Source: Paenibacillus sp. PastM-3 (GTDB lineage Bacteria; Bacillota; Bacilli; Paenibacillales; Paenibacillaceae). From it: 39,610 nt of DNA. The notes beneath the pieces were generated by a model. The model saw nothing but the letters and a program-made list of their open reading frames with translations, had not been told where the DNA came from and searched no databases. The translations under genes and the position numbers were made by a program. The stretch spans positions 1-39,610 of the forward strand of contig NZ_JARXXP010000039.1 of assembly GCF_029893965.1 (NCBI RefSeq). Direction: 5' to 3'. Shown piece by piece: positions 7,425 through 15,169 of the stretch; the stretch's first letter is position 1; each line of letters starts with the position of its first letter.

Positions 7425-8124
7425 CGCCATACCAATGTTTTTCGCTCACAGTTATCAAGTTCTGTGGTAAAAGACGTTCGTTCACAGCCTTATTTGTTTT
7501 CTCCTTGAAATAGCGCGATATCCCATGATCCATTCCCAAAGTGAATCCATTATCCTTAATTACTTTTTCAAGCTTGTGGGCCATATTAACCCCATGTCCA
7601 ATACTAATAAGCTCATGGTGGTTATCATTTCCGATTGTCGTCGCTACAGTGGATTCACCTGTCCACATACTCATTCGATACCCTGTATACCCCGATCTAG
7701 TCATGTACGTTTGAATTTCGTATGCAGCATTAGCAGCTCTAGATTTGGAAAATGTTAGATTCGGTTCATTTTCAAGTTTTAGAAAATGAGCACTAATACC
7801 ATCCCCTGGGAACTTTTCCACAATACCGTTATTTCGATAAATGATGGCGGTCAAGTTGCTAAACATTTCAGCGTAAGTGTTGATAAAATTCTGCTCACCA
7901 CGATCACGAATGTTGGCAGATGATCCTTCCAAATCAAACACAAATGTTACACCTGGTATTTCTAGGATGGCGTTATCACCGATTTCTACATCAGTGATAG
8001 AGAAATGTTCTCGAATTACCTGGAGATCTAAACTACCATAGATTGACCTTTTGGTAAGTTGCCCAGCTTGAAATAGCTTACTAAGATCTCCTGGGCTTAA
8101 CGACTTTTTTAATAAACGCTTCAT
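7417..8124 (-). CDS. Class III nucleotide cyclase, Pycsar PycC-like, 235 aa
   Basis: Predicted to make a cyclic nucleotide signal. The cyclase core spans about 60-200, with metal aspartates D64 (FVFDLEGSS) and D108 (KFPGDGISAHF) and the motif GHGVNMAHKLE (N180, K184). The transition-state arginine of most class III cyclases is lysine here, and the aspartate that selects adenine before the VN motif is absent, consistent with a non-adenine substrate as in pyrimidine cyclases. It is a paralogue of the 8667-9347 gene, including the N-terminal AGQL segment and the terminal WYGV. GGGGAG lies 6 nt before the ATG. The TAA stop (7417-7419) falls inside the inner left-end TnsB site, so the final valine and stop are transposon-end sequence. 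Confidence 0.88.
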   Translation of the reverse strand: MKRLLKKSLSPGDLSKLFQAGQLTKRSIYGSLDLQVIREHFSITDVEIGDNAILEIPGVTFVFDLEGSSANIRDRGEQNFINTYAEMFSNLTAIIYRNNGIVEKFPGDGISAHFLKLENEPNLTFSKSRAANAAYEIQTYMTRSGYTGYRMSMWTGESTVATTIGNDNHHELISIGHGVNMAHKLEKVIKDNGFTLGMDHGISRYFKEKTNKAVNERLLPQNLITVSEKHWYGVV

Positions 8125-8176
8125 CGGATTCTCCCCTTACTTTTTGTACAGTATCAGCAGAATTTATATTTCACCG

Positions 8177-8665
8177 TTACATAAGCAACCAACCAGCCAC
8201 ACCTGAGATAGCGCCTGAGGTCAAGAAAATCATTGCTCGTTCAAAGTTTCGATATTTCTTTATGCATACATGTGCTAATGAATAATTCTGGGCGGCCATA
8301 TCCTTAAGAAATTGTCCCTCCGGTTGTTGTATAAGATGACTATAATAGTCATTTATATTCGAGAAAGAGCCGATTCCTCCCCATGAGTGATATAGTTGTG
8401 TATTTTTAACATAACGGGGCCAAAGTACTCTATACAGAATATAATATAAAGAAACAATTAGTAACAACAGAGCAACCATTAAGAGCAAGTCAGACAATTT
8501 CAGAGCAGTAATTACCCAACTACTCTTCAGTGTTTTTGCAAACACCCCAATCAATGCGATGTTAAAACCAAGGGCAATTCCTGCTTTTGTATCTGCAAAT
8601 TTAATGTAATCACTAATATACACCGAATTATGCTTATGATAATCAAACTCTCTATTACTATCCAT
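8177..8665 (-). CDS. Pycsar-type membrane effector (DUF5706 / PycTM-like), 162 aa
   Basis: Likely effector that disrupts the membrane when it binds the cyclic nucleotide made by the neighbouring cyclase. The family hallmark YIKFADTKAG (about 20-29) precedes a hydrophobic helix (about 29-46). A second helix covers about 58-78, and a third hydrophobic segment ends the protein (MIFLTSGAISGVAGWLLM). Length and layout fit PycTM-type proteins. The ATG begins 1 nt after the stop of the upstream cyclase, and the GGGGTGA ribosome site lies within that gene's last codons, so translation is coupled and the pair should be made in fixed ratio. A second cyclase follows 52 bp downstream. Confidence 0.85.
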   Translation of the reverse strand: MDSNREFDYHKHNSVYISDYIKFADTKAGIALGFNIALIGVFAKTLKSSWVITALKLSDLLLMVALLLLIVSLYYILYRVLWPRYVKNTQLYHSWGGIGSFSNINDYYSHLIQQPEGQFLKDMAAQNYSLAHVCIKKYRNFERAMIFLTSGAISGVAGWLLM

Positions 8666-8666
8666 T

Positions 8667-9347
8667 TTATTTCACCCCATACCAGAATTCTTCAGATTTA
8701 ATTTGTTTTTTTAGATCTTCAGGCATTGCAAAACGATATGCCGACCCATTTCTGTATATATTAGTGTACACACTATAGCAATCTTCATCCATTCCAAAAA
8801 TGCAATGTTTGTCTTTGATTTCCTTTTCAAGCTTATGAGCAACATTCACAGCATGACCGATAGTTATCCACTCCTCGTGTTCTTTCCCACCTATAAGTGC
8901 TGCAATAGTGTCATCTCCATAAGATAGACTTAGCCTGAATCCCGAAGTCATTCCTTCATTCGTAATTAAATAATTTATTATTTCATTAGCTGTTCTAACG
9001 GCATGGGTTATACAATTTACAATTCCTAACTTATCCAGTGTTGTATTAACAAAGTGCATACTGATGCCGTCTCCAGGAAATTTTTCAATAATCCCTTTGT
9101 GAGCATAAATTATTTGTGTTAGATTTCGGAATATATTTTGATGCCTTACAAAATAATCTTTTGCTCCGCGCTCCCTAATACTTAGTGATGAGCCAGCAAG
9201 ATCAAATACCATAGTTGCTGCCGACAAATTCACATAGTTTCCTTCAATTCCATTAGGCAAATCTGAGATAGATAGGTGTTCCAACAACTGCCCAGCATTC
9301 AAGCTATTTATCAAATCCTGAACAGATTTATAACTATAGCTTTTCAT
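8667..9347 (-). CDS. Class III nucleotide cyclase, Pycsar PycC-like, 226 aa
   Basis: Catalytic core about 42-190 with metal aspartates D49 (MVFDLAGSS) and D93 (KFPGDGISMHF) and GHAVNVAHKLE (N168, K172). As in its paralogue, the usual transition-state arginine is lysine and the adenine-selecting aspartate is missing. The short N-terminal region holds a NAGQL segment shared with the 235-aa paralogue, perhaps a phage-sensing or dimerisation piece. Its coding end supplies the ribosome site of the membrane effector, making this the primary partner of that effector. It starts 14 nt after the AGS-C cyclase stop. Substrate (UTP or CTP) cannot be decided from sequence by eye. Confidence 0.88.
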   Translation of the reverse strand: MKSYSYKSVQDLINSLNAGQLLEHLSISDLPNGIEGNYVNLSAATMVFDLAGSSLSIRERGAKDYFVRHQNIFRNLTQIIYAHKGIIEKFPGDGISMHFVNTTLDKLGIVNCITHAVRTANEIINYLITNEGMTSGFRLSLSYGDDTIAALIGGKEHEEWITIGHAVNVAHKLEKEIKDKHCIFGMDEDCYSVYTNIYRNGSAYRFAMPEDLKKQIKSEEFWYGVK

Positions 9348-9361
9348 TCTTAAGACCTCAT

Positions 9362-10618
9362 TTATGTTGAACTTAATTTTGAAGCTGCTAAATTTCTTAA
9401 TGGCCGTCTGTTGTCATTTACATATATACTAAACTTATCTCTTGCCATTAACGTATAATCCCTATGGTATAATGAGCATACCATATTATGGTGACCGTTG
9501 TACTTCGTAGACTGATAACACTCCAACCTATTGTTGTACTTTTCCATTGGGAATGACAATGCGCTCTCTTTTGTAGCCTCTTCCCCCGAATTCTCAACCC
9601 GCCATTTAATATAGGAAGGCTTAACAAACTTAGTATCTAACACATACTTTAGGTTTAAACCCTTCTCAAGTGCGAAACTGTTACTCCTATACTCGATCTC
9701 TTTCCCATCAAGTATTAAGTAACATTTAACTTCAAATTGATCTGGCGAGGATATTATGTCTCCACCCTCTTTTGGTAAGAATGAAAATTGGTTTAGGTAC
9801 TTGTTCCAATTAAATAACCTCATTGAGTATGTGGGTGATTTAAGAATATACTTATCTTCAACTACTTGGTAATTCTCTTGATAAGTTTTTACATCCAAGA
9901 ATGAGTTAGGGAGGTCTAAATAAGTGTATATATTTTCTCCAATCATAATATTATTTCCATTTGCTCTCGATTGTAATTTTGCAGCCAAATCGGTATGAAG
10001 GCTAGTGGTCGTAATTTCTGTTATATCACCAATACCATATTTGGACCACAGAACACTCTCATTATCTCCTATATCAATTCCAATGCGAATCTTCAAGGGC
10101 TCAAGCCCATTTTGATCAAAGAATTTAGTTAATGTAGTCTTATTAAATGCTTGCATTAACGACGCAGCATTTAATGCATTAATAATAGCATCCGATTTTT
10201 TCATCCCTCTATGTCCAAAAAACGCAAATACTGCATCACCTTGCAATCTATGAATATGCCCATCAAAAGCTTGGAATATTTCAATTGCTGATCTTAATAT
10301 AGCATTCTTGTAGAACCGTACTTTTGGTAGATCAAATTTTAAACCAAGACGTGTGGAACCTGAAATATCCATGAACACCGAAACAATATACTGGTATTGA
10401 TATTCATCATCCCTTAGCTCGCAGAAATCAGGATGGGCTCCAATACTAAATGAAAAGCAATTTTCAGGCTTCCCAAATAGTCTTCTTATTTCTGCTAATG
10501 GAGGTCTAGCTGTGTCTGGGTGCTGATTATTCGACATTTCAAAAGCCACAGACTTCTTTAAAATTTCATCTTGTTTTTTCTCAAATAGTTGATCAAAAAT
10601 ACTGCTCATCCTTACCAT
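9362..10618 (-). CDS. Class III nucleotide cyclase fused to AGS-C-like sensor domain, 418 aa
   Basis: Residues about 75-235 form a cyclase domain with metal aspartates D84 (VFMDISGST) and D128 (RLQGDAVFAFFG) and a third motif HTDLAAKLQ (D210, K214 where canonical cyclases have Asn and Arg). Residues about 325-403 resemble the AGS-C sensor domain found in adenylyl/guanylyl cyclases and SMODS nucleotidyltransferases: IKWRVENSGEEA, then ECYQSTKYNGHHNMVCSLYH and MARDKFSIYVND. It is probably the sensor-regulated cyclase of the cluster. The ATG at 10618 has AGGAG 7 nt upstream. It is first in the Pycsar-like block, after a hairpin that separates it from hsdR. Confidence 0.87.
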   Translation of the reverse strand: MVRMSSIFDQLFEKKQDEILKKSVAFEMSNNQHPDTARPPLAEIRRLFGKPENCFSFSIGAHPDFCELRDDEYQYQYIVSVFMDISGSTRLGLKFDLPKVRFYKNAILRSAIEIFQAFDGHIHRLQGDAVFAFFGHRGMKKSDAIINALNAASLMQAFNKTTLTKFFDQNGLEPLKIRIGIDIGDNESVLWSKYGIGDITEITTTSLHTDLAAKLQSRANGNNIMIGENIYTYLDLPNSFLDVKTYQENYQVVEDKYILKSPTYSMRLFNWNKYLNQFSFLPKEGGDIISSPDQFEVKCYLILDGKEIEYRSNSFALEKGLNLKYVLDTKFVKPSYIKWRVENSGEEATKESALSFPMEKYNNRLECYQSTKYNGHHNMVCSLYHRDYTLMARDKFSIYVNDNRRPLRNLAASKLSST

Positions 10619-10631
10619 TTAATCACTCCTA

Positions 10632-10671
10632 TAAAATAGGCATAGCTAAAAAGGTGACTTTTAGCTACGCC
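10632..10671 (-). terminator. Hairpin between hsdR and the cyclase block
   Basis: TAGCTAAAA (10643-10651) pairs with TTTTAGCTA (10659-10667), extended by GGC/GCC after one mismatch, and is followed on the minus strand by TATTTTAT. It looks like a weak intrinsic terminator that would lower expression of the cyclase block relative to hsdMSR. Confidence 0.5.
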
Positions 10672-10680
10672 AGATGTCTG

Positions 10681-13600
10681 TTAGTATTTAAATTCTTCTG
10701 TCTCTGCCTGTGCCATTAACTCCGCCTGTTGAAGCACCAAATCAATTGCCATCTTTTCAAGATCAGGTGGATATCCGTATTTCTTCAGTAACCGCTTAAC
10801 CGTAATCCGCATCTGAGCCCGGACATTTTCCCGCAGAGTCCAGTCCACCTTGATATTGTTCTTAATCGCTTGTGTTAACTCATGAGCAATCTGCTTAAGA
10901 ACCAAATCACCCATAAGCTCCTTCGCCGACTCATTCGATGCCAACGCATCATAGAAGGCTACTTCTTCCTTAATGAGGCCGAGATCTTCGCCACGCTTAA
11001 CGGCTGCGTTCATCTCTTTAGCCATCTGGATTAACTCTTCAATGACCTGGGTTGTCTCAATTGTTCGATTGTTATACTTACGAATCGCTTCATCGAGCAT
11101 TTCAGAGAACTTTTTCGACTGCACGATGCTTGTGCGAGATACAGCCTTCACCTTCCCTTGAAGGAGTCTTCTGAGAAGCTCGACTGCGAGGTTCTTTTGC
11201 TTTAACCCGCGAACATGCTCCAGAAATTCATTCGATAAAATCGCAATGTTAGGCTTCTGTAAGCCAACCGCTTCGAGAATATCGACGACTTCATCGGACA
11301 TAACCGATTTGGAAATCAGCTGATTGAGCTCCGCATCTAACTCATTCGTCGTTTTCTTCTTGTTCTCTGTGGTAATGATTTTGACGATTCCCGATTTTAC
11401 TGCTTTATAGAAGCTAATTTCCAGGTTGACCGACTTCGCAGCTTCTGTCGTTGCGCATAGCGCATAGGCCTTTGTCAGCTCCGTGGTCCAATTAACAAAA
11501 TTGCGTTTGCCTTGATCGCCGAGCCCAAGCACATAATCAACAGTCTCGACAATTGCCTTCATCCGTTCGGAAGCTTTCTCCGACGCATATTTCGAAAAGT
11601 CGTGTCCATGCAATTGTTCACGAATGAGTTGGATACGCTCCAACATGAAATCAACTGCTTGGTCCGTATCAATTCCCGCAGTCTTGCGGTCATTTTCCGT
11701 GTATTGCTGGAGTGCCGACTTCAACATATCCGCAATTCCGATATAGTCTACGATCAGACCACCTGGCTTGTCACGGAATACGCGGTTAACACGGGCAATA
11801 GCCTGCATAAGATTATGACCCTTCATCGGCTTATCAATATACATGGTGTTCATGCTTGGCACGTCAAACCCGGTCAACCACATATCACGCACGATGACGA
11901 TCTCCAGCGGGCCATTTAAATCCTTCATTCGTTTGGCCAGATGCTCACGGCGCCGTTTTGTCCCGATATAAGGCTGCCATTCCGCTGGGTCGCTTGAGCT
12001 TCCGGTCATAACGATTTTTATTTTGCCTTCATTGTCGTCATCACTATGCCAGTCCGGGCGAAGAGCGACAATCTCCTTGTAGAGATCGATAGCAATACGC
12101 CGCGACATGACGACGATCATGGCCTTGCCGAACATGGCTCCTTGGCGCTGCTCATAATGTTCAACCATATCCTTCGCGACCTTTTTGATCCGTTTCTCCG
12201 CACCGGCAAGCGCTTCAAGACGCGCCCATCTGGACTTGAGCTTCTCTTGCTGAGTATACTCTTGATACTCGGTAATCTCTTCATATTCTTCATCGATAAC
12301 CGGCCGTTCCGTATCCGACAACTCCAACCGGGCAATCCGGCTCTCATAGTAAATCTTGACGGTCGTACCATCCTCCACAGCCCGAGTCATATCATAGATG
12401 TCAATGTAATCACCAAAAACAGCCGGAGTGTTCTTATCCGTCAACTCAACCGGTGTTCCAGTATACCCGATATAAGAAGCGTTCGGTAAGGCATCACGCA
12501 TATATTTTGCATAGCCGTACTTGATGTTGGCTTTCTCATCCGATGCGACCATTTCCGCTTGAAAGCCGTATTGACTGCGATGTGCTTCGTCCGCCATTAC
12601 GATGACATTACGACGGTCTGTGAGGACAGGATAATGGGATTCACCTTCTTCAGGTGAGAACTTATGCACGGTTGTAAAAATAATCCCGCCCGACTCTACC
12701 GATAGCAGCTGCTTTAAGTGAGCACGGTCTTCGGCGTGTTGCGGAGTTTGGCGGAGCAAGTCTTTCGATTTGCTAAATGTTGCATACAACTGATCGTCCA
12801 GATCATTACGGTCCGTGACAACCACAATTGTCGGGTTATCGAGAGTCAGGACCAGTTTGCCTGCATAAAAGACCATAGACAGGCTTTTACCAGAACCTTG
12901 TGTATGCCAGATGACGCCTATCTTGCGGTCGCCTTCTTCCAGGGTCGCTCTTTCCGTAGCGGCAATCGCCTTATTTGTGGCATGGTATTGGTGATACCCG
13001 GCCAATATTTTGAATAACTGCTCCCCGTCCGTCTGAAACAAGACAAAATGCTTGATGATATCAAGCAGACGGCTCTTCTCGAACATTCCCTTAATCAGCA
13101 CTTCAAGCTGCGGCAGGGAGGAGGATGCAACATCCTCTCCATCAATGGTACGCCACATCATGAACCGTTCCTCGTCAGCCGTCAGTGTCCCTACTCTGGC
13201 GTTGACTCCGTCGCTGATGACCATAAAGGAATTGTATGTGAATAGGGACGGGATCGCCTTTTTATAAGTCTGCACCTGATTGTAAGCATCACTGATTCCC
13301 ACTTCTTCATTAGAAGCGCTCTTCAGCTCTAGAACCGCAATCGGAAGGCCATTGACGAACACCACAACATCCGGACGTTTATCGACTTGGTTCTCAATCA
13401 CCGTAAACTGATTCACCACAAGAAAATCGTTATTGTCGACGCGTTCCGGATGCGTATCAAACACCCAGACTTTTTCGGTCGGATAATCACCATTGCCATT
13501 TCGATACTGGACATCGATGCCGTCCGTGATCATCTTCTGGAATGCTTTGTTATTGATCATCAAACTCGGACTACGAGGCACTTCGATGATACGAATCGCT

Positions 13601-13818
13601 TCCTCGATGGCCTCACGCGGTAGGTGCTTATTGATACGAATGAGTGCTTCACGTAGGCGTTCTATCAGAATGACATCCTGATAGAACTGCCTTTCAGGGT
13701 ATTCTCCTTCAGGTGAAATCTCCGGACCGTAGGCTTTGTTGTAGTTCAGTTCTTCGAACCATTCCAAAGCCGCTTGTTCCAAGTCGTTCTCGGTGTAAGA
13801 TGTGGTGTATAGGACCAT
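10681..13818 (-). CDS. hsdR: Type I restriction enzyme R subunit, 1045 aa
   Basis: ATP-dependent translocase and nuclease of a type I restriction complex. The N-terminal HsdR domain carries the PD-(D/E)XK core D150...E164-L-K166 (RPDVVVF, AVLELKSA). The helicase has Walker A TQGSGKS (306-312) and DEAH (410-413). Later helicase motifs include TGFDVPSMNTMYIDKPMKG and the arginine-rich IARVNRVFRD. A helical C-terminus would bind the methylase core. Length is normal and the frame unbroken. Strong AAAGGAGG before ATG; 16 bp after hsdS. It is GC-richer than the cyclases that follow, so the cargo blocks probably have different histories. Confidence 0.95.
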   Translation of the reverse strand: MVLYTTSYTENDLEQAALEWFEELNYNKAYGPEISPEGEYPERQFYQDVILIERLREALIRINKHLPREAIEEAIRIIEVPRSPSLMINNKAFQKMITDGIDVQYRNGNGDYPTEKVWVFDTHPERVDNNDFLVVNQFTVIENQVDKRPDVVVFVNGLPIAVLELKSASNEEVGISDAYNQVQTYKKAIPSLFTYNSFMVISDGVNARVGTLTADEERFMMWRTIDGEDVASSSLPQLEVLIKGMFEKSRLLDIIKHFVLFQTDGEQLFKILAGYHQYHATNKAIAATERATLEEGDRKIGVIWHTQGSGKSLSMVFYAGKLVLTLDNPTIVVVTDRNDLDDQLYATFSKSKDLLRQTPQHAEDRAHLKQLLSVESGGIIFTTVHKFSPEEGESHYPVLTDRRNVIVMADEAHRSQYGFQAEMVASDEKANIKYGYAKYMRDALPNASYIGYTGTPVELTDKNTPAVFGDYIDIYDMTRAVEDGTTVKIYYESRIARLELSDTERPVIDEEYEEITEYQEYTQQEKLKSRWARLEALAGAEKRIKKVAKDMVEHYEQRQGAMFGKAMIVVMSRRIAIDLYKEIVALRPDWHSDDDNEGKIKIVMTGSSSDPAEWQPYIGTKRRREHLAKRMKDLNGPLEIVIVRDMWLTGFDVPSMNTMYIDKPMKGHNLMQAIARVNRVFRDKPGGLIVDYIGIADMLKSALQQYTENDRKTAGIDTDQAVDFMLERIQLIREQLHGHDFSKYASEKASERMKAIVETVDYVLGLGDQGKRNFVNWTTELTKAYALCATTEAAKSVNLEISFYKAVKSGIVKIITTENKKKTTNELDAELNQLISKSVMSDEVVDILEAVGLQKPNIAILSNEFLEHVRGLKQKNLAVELLRRLLQGKVKAVSRTSIVQSKKFSEMLDEAIRKYNNRTIETTQVIEELIQMAKEMNAAVKRGEDLGLIKEEVAFYDALASNESAKELMGDLVLKQIAHELTQAIKNNIKVDWTLRENVRAQMRITVKRLLKKYGYPPDLEKMAIDLVLQQAELMAQAETEEFKY

Positions 13819-13834
13819 GGTGCACCTCCTTTAG

Positions 13835-15169
13835 TTAGGTACTGGAGTATTGGGCTTTGCTTTCAGTTGCCAGGGGTAGGTCTGAAGATTTAGAAATGGG
13901 ATATTCTTCATTCAGAGGAACTCGAATTTCTCCTGACATGAGTTTAGAAGCTAAGGAGTCCCTTGTTTTTATTAAGATCTCATTTTCTATATTGGTATTG
14001 ATTATTTGTGTAACTATGGGGTTAATAACTTGACTGAAAGCACTTAGTATATCGTAACATGGGTAGACGATTTGTAACCGTTGAAGATCTTTTACTGTAA
14101 CATGTCCCAGTCCTGTAGTCTGCTTTCCACCTGCTATACGAGCAAACGTGCTTTTCATATATTTTAGTAATGTATATATATATCCTCTTAGTTTTACATC
14201 GCCCGGTACTACCTTGAAAATATGCTGATTTAATATCCCGTTTCCTCTATACCATATAAAGGTATCAATTGATGTATCCGGATTACCTGACCAGGAGAAT
14301 AGAATATCACCATTGTCTAAGTAATATTTCCCATCCTTTCCCATTGCCTGATAAAACTTAGTTTGTTGTGTTATCCCACTCTTTAATTCTGCTATTTTAA
14401 TGATCGGAACACCTGCCCCCCCAATTTCGTCAGCTTTAAAAGAGGTGCCATTAATAAAATCTGCCATGTCATAAATAGGTTTAAGTGTCCAACCTTTCGG
14501 AATAAAACCCAATTCACTTTCCTCAAACTCGCCATCGCTGGACTTATACGGTTCACCGTTTTCATTCGGGAACTCAAAATCCACAAACCAACGTTTGAAA
14601 AGGGCTTGGGCCATTTCTTCGAGATTTTTGTTAATGGCATTATTCAGTTCAATTTTGTCGTATAAGGGTTGTAAAATGGAAATGATCTGATTTTGCTCTT
14701 CAAGTGAAGGCAATAATACTTCAAAATTTTTAATCTGCTTTACACTAATATGAGGGATCGAAGTCCCGGTTTTTATGCTATCGATATAATTAATAAATCT
14801 CTCATTATCGATTAAAAAATATACATACTCTTGCCTAATATTATTCAATGCTCTTAAAGCAGCAACACGTTGTACTAACAAAAGGGGTAAATCTTTTTCA
14901 CTTATTTTTGCGTAATTCCTTCCCACTAGGGACCCGTCCATTCCAATCACAATATCATCTTTCAGTAGTTTATATTTTAATAAATCATCAGAAACATTGC
15001 TCCAGTATCTTGTATCTTCTCCCCATCTTAACGATCCCTTGGTAACGTTTTTTCCTCTTACAAGCCTTATTCCTTTTTCATCCGTGTTAAAGTCTTCACT
15101 TTTGAATGGAAATCCGGTAATAATAGATACACAATCTCCCAAACTTTTTTTAGAATACTCAGAATTCAA
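13835..15169 (-). CDS. hsdS: Type I restriction-modification specificity subunit, 444 aa
   Basis: Chooses the DNA target for the HsdMSR complex. Two target-recognition domains are visible: TRD1 from about 8 (SLGDCVSIITGFPFKSEDF) and TRD2 from about 229 (YDMADFINGTSFKADE). Each is followed by a helical spacer; the central one contains MAQALFKRWFVDFEFP. I place the start at TTG (15169), 8 nt after GGAGG and overlapping the hsdM end by 11 bp; a longer frame opening at 15226 would bury 68 bp in hsdM. The coding sequence is noticeably AT-richer than hsdM and hsdR, as expected when TRDs are exchanged between lineages. Confidence 0.92.
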   Translation of the reverse strand: MNSEYSKKSLGDCVSIITGFPFKSEDFNTDEKGIRLVRGKNVTKGSLRWGEDTRYWSNVSDDLLKYKLLKDDIVIGMDGSLVGRNYAKISEKDLPLLLVQRVAALRALNNIRQEYVYFLIDNERFINYIDSIKTGTSIPHISVKQIKNFEVLLPSLEEQNQIISILQPLYDKIELNNAINKNLEEMAQALFKRWFVDFEFPNENGEPYKSSDGEFEESELGFIPKGWTLKPIYDMADFINGTSFKADEIGGAGVPIIKIAELKSGITQQTKFYQAMGKDGKYYLDNGDILFSWSGNPDTSIDTFIWYRGNGILNQHIFKVVPGDVKLRGYIYTLLKYMKSTFARIAGGKQTTGLGHVTVKDLQRLQIVYPCYDILSAFSQVINPIVTQIINTNIENEILIKTRDSLASKLMSGEIRVPLNEEYPISKSSDLPLATESKAQYSST

